Shown here: positions 13,569 through 22,242 of the stretch, one piece after another
How positions within the stretch are numbered: the first letter of the stretch is position 1
How the letters are laid out: every line of letters starts with the position of its first letter
IMG/VR virus record: IMGVR_UViG_3300004369_000928
Location: 1 to 30,547 of that record
Reading direction: 5' to 3' (one strand)
Length of the DNA: 30,547 nucleotides
From: a virus
Notes under the pieces: generated by a model
Databases searched by the model: none
The model's input: only the letters and a program-made list of their open reading frames with translations
What the model was told of the DNA's origin: nothing
Translations under genes and position numbers: made by a program

Positions 13569-14471
13569 ATGCCTTATATACGTCCTAAACATTATGCACA
13601 TGGCGACATAAGAAAAAAGATTCTAAATGTTGCACAGACATCTGTCTTTATGGTGGATATAACTAGTGCAGTTAGAGGTAAACCTTTTGCCAGCGGTCTT
13701 ACTTTTGATGACCAAGAGTTACTTAAAATAATGTGTAGTGATGCTTCTCTTCCTGGTGCTGGAATGGCGACTCATGAAGTCACTGGTGATTTTTCTGGTG
13801 TAACAGAAAAAATGGTTTATCGAAAGATGTTTGACGCAACTCTTGATTTAACTTTTTATGTTGATGTTAATTATGTTGTACCCACTTATCTAGAAAATTG
13901 GTTTAATTATTGTGTTGGTGAAGGTTATGGTGGTTCAGCACTTTCAAAGAGAGATTATATAAACAATAATGCTTATTATCGCATGAATTATCCTCATGGG
14001 TCGCAAGGATATAAAGGTGAAATTTACTTAGTAAAATTTGAAAAAATTGGAACAACTACTCAACCAACCATGGCGTATACTTTTGTAGATGCCTATCCAT
14101 CAAATATTACTTCTACACCAGTTTCTTATAGTGGATCTGATGTTTTGAAATATAATGTTTCTTTTAATTATACTCGTTATGTAAAAGGAACAACAGTATT
14201 ATCAGGTGGTCAATCTCTCCCAGTAATTATGAGTGATGGTGGTGGATCTAGAGGATCTGGTAATCCTGCTGCACCTCAACCACCTGCACCAAATAGAGGA
14301 TCTGATGCTTCGAGAAAGAGTCAAGGAAGTTTGACTCAAGAAGAAAGAGATCGAAATGCGGGGGAAGACTTGAGAAAGAGGGTTAATCCCGATTCTTCTT
14401 TTAAAAAGAATCTTAATAAAGTAACTCCCGAAGATAGAGCATTAATAAAAGAAGAACTTAATGTGTTCTAA
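13569..14471 (+). CDS. 54: gp54-like baseplate tail-tube initiator
   Basis: The 300-aa product has a tail-tube-type middle: P-F-A-S-G-L-T-F, an A-S-L-P-G-A-G-M segment, R-K-M-F-D-A-T-L-D-L-T-F-Y-V-D, and near residue 205 Y-N-V-S-F-N-Y-T-R-Y, followed by a G/S/P-rich linker and a charged C-terminal tail. T4 gp54 (320 aa) caps gp48 and templates gp19 tube assembly, and its fold is that of tube proteins. A paralogous tube protein (gp19-like) is the main alternative; position next to gp4, gp48 and gp53 favours gp54. The gene is divergent from gp4, with 39 nt between the two starts. No clear ribosome-binding site is visible. Confidence 0.7.
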   Translation: MPYIRPKHYAHGDIRKKILNVAQTSVFMVDITSAVRGKPFASGLTFDDQELLKIMCSDASLPGAGMATHEVTGDFSGVTEKMVYRKMFDATLDLTFYVDVNYVVPTYLENWFNYCVGEGYGGSALSKRDYINNNAYYRMNYPHGSQGYKGEIYLVKFEKIGTTTQPTMAYTFVDAYPSNITSTPVSYSGSDVLKYNVSFNYTRYVKGTTVLSGGQSLPVIMSDGGGSRGSGNPAAPQPPAPNRGSDASRKSQGSLTQEERDRNAGEDLRKRVNPDSSFKKNLNKVTPEDRALIKEELNVF

Positions 14472-14477
14472 TACTAT

Positions 14478-14485
14478 AATAAATA
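14478..14485 (+). promoter_or_regulatory. Candidate T4-type late promoter before gp26
   Basis: AATAAATA in the 42-nt gap after gp54 ends 28 nt before the gp26 start at 14514 and fits the NATAAATA pattern. Confidence 0.55.
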
Positions 14486-14513
14486 AAAACATCCGAATTC
14501 ATTATAGAATATC

Positions 14514-15233
14514 ATGCCTTTGCCCAGAATTGTAACGCCAACTTATGAATTGGTATTACCATCTACAGAAAAAAAAGTTAAGTACAGACCTTTTTTGGTA
14601 AAAGAAGAAAAGGTACTGGTCTTAGCTCTAGAAACAGAAGACATAAAAGAGATTACAAATGCAGTTCAATCAGTTCTTGCAAGTTGTGTTCAAACAAAAG
14701 GAGTTAATGTAGCAAAACTTCCTACTTTTGATATTGAATATCTCTTTTTAAATATCAGAGCAAAATCTGTAGGAGAGTCTATTGACGTTAATCTTATTTG
14801 CCCAGATGACGGCGAAACAACTGAGACAGTTACCATTAATGTTGATGAAATAAAAGTCCAAAAAAATGATAAACACAATAATAAAATTGATTTAGGAAAT
14901 GATCTTTTCATGGAAATGAAATATCCTTCCTTGGATGAGTTTATTAAAAATAACTTTGATCCAAATGAAAACATTGATATGGATAAGTCTTTTGATCTTA
15001 TCTCTACATGCATCGATAAAATTTACAATGAGGAAGATGTGTGGGCTGCTTCTGATGTATCTAAAAAAGAGATAAGAGATTTTCTTGAACAGATGAATTC
15101 TGCACAGTTTAAGCAAATTGAAACTTTCTTTAGTACCATGCCTAAACTAGCTCATGAGGTTGAAATAACTAATTCAAATACTGGTGTTACCTCTACTGTA
15201 GTACTTGAGGGACTAGCATCTTTTTTCGGCTAG
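14514..15233 (+). CDS. 26: gp26-like baseplate hub protein
   Basis: The 239-aa product starts M-P-L-P-R-I-V-T-P-T-Y-E-L-V-L-P-S-T and continues K-Y-R-P-F-L-V-K-E-E-K-V-L, followed by D-I-E-Y-L-F-L-N-I-R-A-K-S-V-G and an I-C-P-D-D-G segment. This is the signature of the T4 gp26 base-plate protein family (T4 gp26 has 208 aa). gp26 takes part in assembling the central hub with gp27, gp29 and gp5. It is preceded by a candidate late promoter and followed after 11 nt by the gp51-like gene, an arrangement that suggests coordinated expression of hub and hub-assembly factors. Confidence 0.8.
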   Translation: MPLPRIVTPTYELVLPSTEKKVKYRPFLVKEEKVLVLALETEDIKEITNAVQSVLASCVQTKGVNVAKLPTFDIEYLFLNIRAKSVGESIDVNLICPDDGETTETVTINVDEIKVQKNDKHNNKIDLGNDLFMEMKYPSLDEFIKNNFDPNENIDMDKSFDLISTCIDKIYNEEDVWAASDVSKKEIRDFLEQMNSAQFKQIETFFSTMPKLAHEVEITNSNTGVTSTVVLEGLASFFG

Positions 15234-15244
15234 GAATGGTTCAT

Positions 15245-15406
15245 ATGGACCTCGTTAATTACTTTAAATTAAATTTTGCTTTGATTCAGTATCATAAATA
15301 TTCATTAACAGAGATTGAAAATATGATGCCGTGGGAAAGAGATGTTTATGTCTCTTTATTACAACAACATCTTGAAGAAGAAAAATTAAAGCAAACCACG
15401 GGATAA
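15245..15406 (+). CDS. 51: gp51-like baseplate hub assembly catalyst, 53 aa
   Basis: This short gene begins at 15245 with AGGAA (15232-15236) 8 nt upstream and ends at TAA 15404-15406; an in-frame ATG at 15236 is the alternative start. The product contains H-K-Y-S-L-T-E-I-E-N-M-M-P-W-E-R-D-V-Y followed by L-L-Q-Q-H-L-E-E-E, a pattern I associate with small hub-assembly chaperones of T4-like cyanophages. T4 gp51 is larger (249 aa), so the name denotes position and motif rather than full-length similarity. It resembles the small tape-measure chaperone partners found after gp26-type genes in other phages. The next giant gene starts 1 nt after its stop. Confidence 0.65.
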   Translation: MDLVNYFKLNFALIQYHKYSLTEIENMMPWERDVYVSLLQQHLEEEKLKQTTG

Positions 15407-15407
15407 A

Positions 15408-18400
15408 ATGAATCTTGACGAGTTACTAAAATCTATAAGGGATGAGGGGAAGAAAGAATCTTCCCTTAAAGTAATTCCGGTAGACGATAATGAAAAACTA
15501 GTTGAAGAAAAAATTGATCCAAAAGTTTTAAAACTTTTAGGTTATGACTTTGTTGGCGACTTAACTTACGGTGAATATAAAACCATCTTAAAAGAAAAGA
15601 TGATGGCTCAGAGAATGAATAAATCTGAGGATGATAGTGGAGATGCTGAAGTAATAACAAATGAATATAAAAGAGTAAAACCAAAAGATAACGATAAAAA
15701 ATTTAAAGTAAAGAAGATTAAAATAAAATCAAAAGATATTAATTCCTCAAAAGGTGGTGGTATAAAAAGTCCTGGCGGAGTGAAGAGAACGAAAGTTTCT
15801 TCTCAAAAACTTCTTCCAGGAACTGCTGCTAAAGCTCTTCCTTCTGCAAAAGAACAGGATGAAGAAGGAAGAGATGAAAAACAGAAAAGAAAAAAATCAA
15901 AAGGATCTAAAGGAGATCCTTTATTGAAAAATGTTATAGCAATTAAAAAAACCACGTTACAGATTGTAGATATTCTTAATCAGCAAGGAAAACTTGCTAA
16001 AAAACAATCTCGAAAAGCTGGAGTTGAACAATCTAAATCTAAAAAACGAGAGAGAGAAGCAAAACTTGAATCTGGTATTGGAGCAGGAGTTGGAAAAGTT
16101 GTTTCTGCAGTAACAAAACCATTTACTAATATTTTTGATAAAATAAAGAATTTTCTAATATTTACATTATTGGGCATGGTTGTCCAAGAACTTTTCAATA
16201 TTCTTAAAAATCCAAAGATTTTACTAAAACCTATAGAAGATGCTATTAATGGAGTAATTGGATTTTTAAATAATATTATTAACTTCTTTGATGATAAACT
16301 CATACAACCGATACGAGATCTTGTTAATAAAATTGAGGAGGGAATAAATTTCTTTATTGGAAAACTAAATGATGCTCTTGCTTTTATTCCTGGTGATTTT
16401 AAAATTCCAGAGTTAGATCTTCCAGATATACCTAAGTTACCAAATCTTGAGGAAGTTGATCTTACTTCTCCGGATGAAAATAAAGAAGAAAGTAAAGATG
16501 ATTCTCAAGCAGAACAATCGGAAGATCAACCAGAAAAAAATCAACCTGATGTTTCACCACCTGCTCAATCGGATTCCCAACAACAACCTAAACCTGCTCA
16601 ACCAAAGACAGAAACAAAACCAACAGAAACTAAGGCTGATAGTGGAAAAACACCTGATACTGGTGATAAAGAGGTACAAAAACTAAGCTTCGGTGGTCCT
16701 GTTTCTAGTTTTAGGAGAAGATCCAAACCGGTTCAACCTTTAAAAGTTGGTGGTAGAGTTCTTTCTGTAGAAGAAAAAGAATCTGGTCCAGCTGGAATAG
16801 TCCAGAAAGATTATAAACTTGACAGTGATTTAATCAAAGAAGGTGGACCTGTAAAGAAAAACACTGGAATGACTATAAGTGGTCTCGGAAAAGACACTCA
16901 GTTGACTGCTTTAACTCCTGGAGAATTTGTTCTTGTTCCTGGTGCAGCAAAAGCTCTTGGTCCAAAAACTTTAGAAGGAATCAATAAAACTTTTGGAGGA
17001 GATAATTTATCAAGATCTGCACTTCTTAAAGATGTTAAAGTTAAAAAATTTGAAGGTGGTGGAATGGTACAGTCTGGACTTCGGTCTAGATTTGATACCT
17101 CATTAATAGACAATATTAAACCTAGAAGTTATTATGATACCTCTGAAATTGATAATGTAAAGACACCTAATCAATCAACTGTAAATTCTAAGATTAATTC
17201 TTTAGAAAAACAAATTAAAGTCCTTCAAGAAACTATAAAGCATCTTGCTGGGTTAGTAAAAGTGATTAAAGGTGCAAAGTCAATTTTTAATAAAATATTC
17301 CCTGGTTTTCAGAAAAAAGGAACTGATACTGTTCCTGCTATGCTCACTCCTGGTGAGATTGTTATGAATAAAAAAGCTGTTGATGCAATTGGATCTAAGA
17401 AATTATTAGCACTTAATAAGCAGTTTGGAGGATTTTCTGCTAATAAACCAAAAATTGTTAGTAAATTAGGTCCGAGAGAATTGAGTGAAGTTGGTAATTT
17501 GATGGGAGATCGAGTAATGTATGCTGCAAGTGGTGGTCAAGTTCCTGATCGCCGCGGCCGCCGTCGCCCTCAGCGATCAGCTGATGATAATGCTACAGGA
17601 AGACCTAAACCAGAAAAAAATAATCCTCAGCAAGTAAGTAATCCATATAACATGGTTGTTACTTCTACTGCTATGAGAAATAGAAGTCTATCTATTTCTG
17701 GTGGTATGCACATGGGTGTTGATATTGCTAATGGTAGAGCTGGAGATCCACTTCAAGCATTTACTGATGGTCAAATTACTGGAAATGGAAAACCATCTGC
17801 TGGATATGGAAATTGGGTATCTTGGACTGATACTAAAGGAATTGAGCATTTTTATGCACATATGCAGAGACCTACACCATTTAAAGTTGGAGATAAGGTA
17901 AAGAAAGGAACAAAACTTGGTACTGTAGGAAATACTGGAAATTCTACTGGACCTCACTTACATTGGGAAACAGCAACAAAACCTGGAGATACTGGTAGAT
18001 CAAAAGCAGCTGCTCTTTCTAGATTTAATCCTTTAGCAAAATATAGTCCATATGCACCGTTTGGTGGAACTGGTAAAGCTCCAGCAAGTGATGCTGAAGT
18101 TCCTGGAGATCCTTCTTCTTCTGCTCAAATTGCTGCTAATCAAGAGTCTGATTCTTCAACTCCTAGTTCAGTAAAGGTTGATTGGTCAAAAAGTAGATCA
18201 ATTATAGGAGATTATAGAGCAGATGGTAATAATCCTTTCGGTGAAACTTCAGAAAATGCTAGTTCAAAAACTAAGACTATAGATGCAAAATCTATGTCTG
18301 CTCCTTCGTCTTCAAAAGTTACTTTAGATCCTACAAAAACTGGAGCATCAAATCCAGAAGTTTTTGCAGCTGCACAAAAAGCAAGAGTTGAAGCAAGAGC

Positions 18401-18662
18401 AGCTGGTCTTTCACCCGCAGAAGTTGAAAAGAGAGTTGTTGCTGCTTCTCTTGCAGCAAAACAAAAACAACTAACTAGTCCAAGTGCTCCGGTGAAAAAA
18501 GCACCTCTCCTTTTACCATTACCAATGGGTGATAGTAAGAGTCAAAAACAAGTTAGTGCAGTTGGAACTGGTGGAGGAACTAAACCAATTCATTTTCCAT
18601 CAACAAATCCATCTATGATTGCCCATCGTTTAGCTGTAAAATCAACGTTAGGAATAGCATAG
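15408..18662 (+). CDS. Giant tail/baseplate structural protein with M23 peptidase domain
   Basis: The 1084-aa protein is modular: a charged N-terminal third; I-K-K-T-T-L-Q-I-V-D-I-L near residue 180; a hydrophobic helix in I-F-D-K-I-K-N-F-L-I-F-T-L-L-G-M near 240; an E/Q/P-rich linker near 355-425; two L-T-P-G-E motifs (near 502 and 646) of the type seen in tape-measure-like proteins; an Arg-rich patch near 715-722; and an M23 metallopeptidase at about 765-855 with H-M-G-V-D (HxxxD) and H-L-H-W (HxH) zinc ligands. M23 enzymes cut peptidoglycan cross-links. A late block, V-D-W-S-K-S-R-S-I-I-G-D-Y-R-A-D, recurs in the next protein. It is the likely tape-measure or hub-associated protein that opens the cell wall during injection; the exact T4 counterpart (gp29) is not certain. 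Confidence 0.8.
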   Translation: MNLDELLKSIRDEGKKESSLKVIPVDDNEKLVEEKIDPKVLKLLGYDFVGDLTYGEYKTILKEKMMAQRMNKSEDDSGDAEVITNEYKRVKPKDNDKKFKVKKIKIKSKDINSSKGGGIKSPGGVKRTKVSSQKLLPGTAAKALPSAKEQDEEGRDEKQKRKKSKGSKGDPLLKNVIAIKKTTLQIVDILNQQGKLAKKQSRKAGVEQSKSKKREREAKLESGIGAGVGKVVSAVTKPFTNIFDKIKNFLIFTLLGMVVQELFNILKNPKILLKPIEDAINGVIGFLNNIINFFDDKLIQPIRDLVNKIEEGINFFIGKLNDALAFIPGDFKIPELDLPDIPKLPNLEEVDLTSPDENKEESKDDSQAEQSEDQPEKNQPDVSPPAQSDSQQQPKPAQPKTETKPTETKADSGKTPDTGDKEVQKLSFGGPVSSFRRRSKPVQPLKVGGRVLSVEEKESGPAGIVQKDYKLDSDLIKEGGPVKKNTGMTISGLGKDTQLTALTPGEFVLVPGAAKALGPKTLEGINKTFGGDNLSRSALLKDVKVKKFEGGGMVQSGLRSRFDTSLIDNIKPRSYYDTSEIDNVKTPNQSTVNSKINSLEKQIKVLQETIKHLAGLVKVIKGAKSIFNKIFPGFQKKGTDTVPAMLTPGEIVMNKKAVDAIGSKKLLALNKQFGGFSANKPKIVSKLGPRELSEVGNLMGDRVMYAASGGQVPDRRGRRRPQRSADDNATGRPKPEKNNPQQVSNPYNMVVTSTAMRNRSLSISGGMHMGVDIANGRAGDPLQAFTDGQITGNGKPSAGYGNWVSWTDTKGIEHFYAHMQRPTPFKVGDKVKKGTKLGTVGNTGNSTGPHLHWETATKPGDTGRSKAAALSRFNPLAKYSPYAPFGGTGKAPASDAEVPGDPSSSAQIAANQESDSSTPSSVKVDWSKSRSIIGDYRADGNNPFGETSENASSKTKTIDAKSMSAPSSSKVTLDPTKTGASNPEVFAAAQKARVEARAAGLSPAEVEKRVVAASLAAKQKQLTSPSAPVKKAPLLLPLPMGDSKSQKQVSAVGTGGGTKPIHFPSTNPSMIAHRLAVKSTLGIA

Positions 18663-18666
18663 TAAC

Positions 18667-21600
18667 ATGGCATTACCAGCATTACTCACGGCAGGAAAAG
18701 CATTATTAGGCGGAGCAGGTAAAGATCTGTTAAAAGGTGGTGTTAAAAAAATTACTAAAGGTGCGATAACGAAAACTGGAAAGGATGCTGGTAAAAATTT
18801 AGTAAAAAGTAAAAAAACTACGATAAAAAAAGATAGATTATTAGGTAAAAAAAGTGGTGCCCTTGTAAAAAGTTATGGTTCATCTGCATTAGTTCCTATC
18901 AGTGCTTCTCCTGGAGCAATACAGAAAGTAGACAGTAAAGGTTCTGGCGAGTCTGGATTATTATCTGAAGTTATTGTTATTAATAAAACTACTGTAAAAA
19001 TAAAACAACTTCTTGCTACAAATTTAGCACAACAAAAAGCAGCAGCAGACGCTGAAAGAAAGGCTAATGAAAAAGCAAAGAAGAGATCTAGAGAAGAAGA
19101 ATTAGAAAGTCAAAAACCAACAGCAAAATCATCTAAACCAGGTATTAAAGATCCTGGTGGAAGTATTTTTGATAAAATAAAGAATTTTTTCTTATTTACT
19201 CTTCTTGGAATGTTAGCTCAGTTTTTATTGAGAAATGAAGATAAGATTCTAAAAATTTTAGATTTTATTTCAAAAAATCTTTCTGCTTCAATAAAAATAC
19301 TTCTTGCTACTTTAAAAATATTAAAAGTAGCACCTTTGAAAATTTTAAAAGGTATAGCAAAACTTGGTTTTAAATTATTTGTTAGTGGTCCTTTAGGTCT
19401 TATTGGAAAGGTTATAAAGAAAAGTGCTGGGGTAATATTCAACACATTTAAAGCTGCAGGAAAAGCATTCTTCAAGTTCTTAAAAACTGCAATATTAGGA
19501 GCTCTCAAATTAATTCAAGAGTTAGGTAAACAAGTTGCTAAAACTGCTGTTAAAGTCGGAAGTGAACTAGTAAAAAGAGGAAAACAACTTATTGAATTTG
19601 CTGCTAGAGTTTCTAGAGCATTTACAGGAGCTCTTAAAGGTGGGCAAGGTCTTAAAGGAGCAGCTGGAGCAGTTGTAAAATCGGCAAAAAGATCTTTAAC
19701 TAAAACCTTAACAAAAGAAGCAGCAAAAAAAGCTGCTCAAAAAGCAGGTCAAGAAGTTATTGAAAAAGCAGGTCAAGAAGTTGTAGAGCAAGCTGGGAAA
19801 AAACTTGCTCAAAAAGGTGTAGAACAGGCTGCAAAAAAAGTTGCATCAAAAGGATTAGCATCAAGAATTCCTGTAATTGGTCCACTGATAACTGCTGCAG
19901 TATCTTTGCTTTCTGGAGAACCTGTTGGTCAGGCTCTTTTTAAAGCTGGTGGTGCTGCACTTGGTGGATTTTTAGGATCTTTTATTCCTATTCCAGTTTT
20001 AGGAACTTTAATTGGAGAATTGATTGGTGAATATGTTGGTGATCTTGCATATGTTGCAATTAGTGGTGGTGGAATAGATGCTGTAGGTAAAAAATTACAG
20101 TCTGATCTTACCGCTGCAATGAGTGTTGGTAATGCTGCGATAAAATGGATTGGTGATGGATTTTCTAGACTTTCCGAGGGCATACCAAAACTTTTTGGTG
20201 GTGTTCCTAATTTTGTATGGTTATTGAATCCAACGAACTCTGCTCCTCTTTTCTGGAAATCTTTCTTCACTCGTGACAAAATGTCTGAAAAAAAAGTTGA
20301 GCAAAAAATGTTTGGTGGTTTTATTGGAGAAGTAAAAGATGCTTTTTCTGGTATATTCTCTGCGGGACCTACAAAAGGACCCGCTACTGCATCTGTTTCT
20401 ACTAGTGGACGACCAAAAGATCCTTTCAAACTAAAAGATATTGAGATTTCTAACATACCACTAAAAGATGGAAAGAAATTTATAGGTATAACTGCTAGTG
20501 AAGATGCGCTTGAGGGAATTGGAGGTCTATTTGGTGGCGGTCTTGGTGATGCATTAGGTCTTTCTCGTAATAATCCATCTGGAAGTGGTGTTCAGACAGT
20601 ACAATCTGGTCCTAGTAATTATTCTGCTGCGTCTTATAAAGAAGATCCAGAATTTGAAAAAGAAGTAAATAGACTTGCTCAAAAATATGATATTGATGCT
20701 ACAGACCTTCTTGGTCTGATGGCTTCAGAATCTGGATTGAATCCTCAAGCTAGAAACAAAAGTGGTGCAACGGGTTTGATTCAATTTATGCCCACTACTG
20801 CTAGATCTTTAGGAACATCCACTGCCGCACTTTATAAAATGAACAGAGTGCAACAAATGAAGTATGTTGAAAAATATTTTGATTATTGGAAGCTACCTAA
20901 AGGAGCTACTCCTGGACACTTATATACTTCAGTTTTCTTACCAGCATTTACAAATAAACCAGCAGATTATATTGTTGCTAGGCGTGGTGGATTTAGAGAT
21001 AGTTGGGGTCATCATCCAGCATCATGGTATACTCATAATGCTGGTTTAGATTCAAATGGTGATGGTAGTATTTCTATTGCTGAACTTGGAGCAAGAATTC
21101 AGAAAAAGAAAAAAGAATTTGGTATTACTGGGGGAGGAAAGGCACCAGTTATCGCGAAGGAACCAGTAACTACTGAAACAGAAGTTGCAGTATCTCCTGA
21201 GGTTAAACAGAAAACTAAACAAAAAAAAGAAAATGAATCTGAATATGATACAAGTAAGCACGGAAAACCTGGTGGTCCTAAAATAGGAAAAGGATTTAAC
21301 GCTGGAAAAGGTGATACAAATAGAAAAATATTTTTACACTGGTCTGCTGGAGATTATAATACACCATATAATAATTATCACACTACTTTCTTGGGAGATG
21401 GAACTCCAGTAAGAACAACTGCAAATTATGGTATTGATAAAAATAATCATACTGGTGGTGCAAATACAGGTAGCGTTGGACTTGCTATTGCTGCAATGGC
21501 TTCAGGTCAGGAGCATAATTTTGGAAGTTATCCTCCAAAAGAATCTCAGTTGCAAGCGATGGCTTTAGAAGCAGGATCTCTTGCAAAAGCATGGGGATGG

Positions 21601-22242
21601 AGCGAATCAACAATCGATAAAAATGTAATGACTCATGGTGAGTGGGAAAGATATGCTACTAAAACTGGAAAACTTCCTGGATCACCGCAAAGATGGGATT
21701 TAGATAAAGTTTTCTCACCAAAAGAAAAGATTGGTGCTGGTGGAGATTATATGAGAAAACTAATAAAAAATTATTTTAAAGGAATAAATGATGGTAAGGT
21801 TGAACCCCCTGTAGAAGGAAAAACTATTGAATCTGACTCTCCATCGGGAGATTCAACGCCACCGGCACAGATTGCACAAGATCAGGGGCAAGATACTGGT
21901 CCAAGTATTGAAGTTGATTGGTCAAAAAATAAAGCAATTATAGGAGACTATAGGGCAGACGGTAAAAATCCATATGGTGGTGGTGTAGGATCTGCGAGAG
22001 GATCTGTGAGAAAATCAAAAATGACTATGGGTGTTAATTCTCCCAAATCTTATAATATTAAAGAATCTGCATATTATGATGACCCTACATCTCAACCAAT
22101 CATTGTTCCTATTCCACAAATAAATCAAAAATCAATGAATTCTGCACCAAGACCGATAAATATTCAAACCTCAGGAGTTGCTCCTATGATGATGTTAAAT
22201 AGAGATATAAACAGTATTCTAATGGAAGTAGCTCTGTACTAA
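18667..22242 (+). CDS. Giant tail/baseplate structural protein with transglycosylase and amidase domains
   Basis: The 1191-aa protein shares its scaffold with the preceding one: I-N-K-T-T-V-K-I near residue 105, I-F-D-K-I-K-N-F-F-L-F-T-L-L-G-M near 166, and V-D-W-S-K-N-K-A-I-I-G-D-Y-R-A-D near 1083. Residues about 180-480 are Ala/Lys-rich and hydrophobic and include glycine-rich stretches of membrane character. A lytic transglycosylase (SLT) domain starts near 667, with the catalytic Glu in S-E-S-G-L-N-P and G-A-T-G-L-I-Q-F-M-P. An EF-hand-like loop occupies 795-806. A zinc amidase-type domain starts near 889 (F-L-H-W-S-A-G, N-H-T-G-G-A-N). It would digest both glycan strands and peptide stems of the cell wall. 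It is 4 nt from the previous stop and overlaps gp27 by TAATG. Confidence 0.8.
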   Translation: MALPALLTAGKALLGGAGKDLLKGGVKKITKGAITKTGKDAGKNLVKSKKTTIKKDRLLGKKSGALVKSYGSSALVPISASPGAIQKVDSKGSGESGLLSEVIVINKTTVKIKQLLATNLAQQKAAADAERKANEKAKKRSREEELESQKPTAKSSKPGIKDPGGSIFDKIKNFFLFTLLGMLAQFLLRNEDKILKILDFISKNLSASIKILLATLKILKVAPLKILKGIAKLGFKLFVSGPLGLIGKVIKKSAGVIFNTFKAAGKAFFKFLKTAILGALKLIQELGKQVAKTAVKVGSELVKRGKQLIEFAARVSRAFTGALKGGQGLKGAAGAVVKSAKRSLTKTLTKEAAKKAAQKAGQEVIEKAGQEVVEQAGKKLAQKGVEQAAKKVASKGLASRIPVIGPLITAAVSLLSGEPVGQALFKAGGAALGGFLGSFIPIPVLGTLIGELIGEYVGDLAYVAISGGGIDAVGKKLQSDLTAAMSVGNAAIKWIGDGFSRLSEGIPKLFGGVPNFVWLLNPTNSAPLFWKSFFTRDKMSEKKVEQKMFGGFIGEVKDAFSGIFSAGPTKGPATASVSTSGRPKDPFKLKDIEISNIPLKDGKKFIGITASEDALEGIGGLFGGGLGDALGLSRNNPSGSGVQTVQSGPSNYSAASYKEDPEFEKEVNRLAQKYDIDATDLLGLMASESGLNPQARNKSGATGLIQFMPTTARSLGTSTAALYKMNRVQQMKYVEKYFDYWKLPKGATPGHLYTSVFLPAFTNKPADYIVARRGGFRDSWGHHPASWYTHNAGLDSNGDGSISIAELGARIQKKKKEFGITGGGKAPVIAKEPVTTETEVAVSPEVKQKTKQKKENESEYDTSKHGKPGGPKIGKGFNAGKGDTNRKIFLHWSAGDYNTPYNNYHTTFLGDGTPVRTTANYGIDKNNHTGGANTGSVGLAIAAMASGQEHNFGSYPPKESQLQAMALEAGSLAKAWGWSESTIDKNVMTHGEWERYATKTGKLPGSPQRWDLDKVFSPKEKIGAGGDYMRKLIKNYFKGINDGKVEPPVEGKTIESDSPSGDSTPPAQIAQDQGQDTGPSIEVDWSKNKAIIGDYRADGKNPYGGGVGSARGSVRKSKMTMGVNSPKSYNIKESAYYDDPTSQPIIVPIPQINQKSMNSAPRPINIQTSGVAPMMMLNRDINSILMEVALY

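Noticed and set aside
13564-13571. TATAAATG as a plus-strand late promoter for gp54
   Set aside because: It overlaps the gp54 start codon, so transcription would begin inside the gene; the minus-strand reading of the same palindrome fits gp4 instead.
15293-15300. CATAAATA as a late promoter for the M23-bearing giant gene
   Set aside because: It is inside the gp51-like gene, 107 nt from the next start, unlike the 22-30 nt of the other candidates.
15415-15443. TTGACG inside the start of the M23-bearing gene as a further early promoter
   Set aside because: No -10-like hexamer occurs at 17-nt spacing.
19929-20456. 175-codon minus-strand open frame opposite the amidase-bearing giant gene
   Set aside because: Low-complexity P/S/F-rich antisense product of a Gly/Lys-rich gene; no start signal or family.
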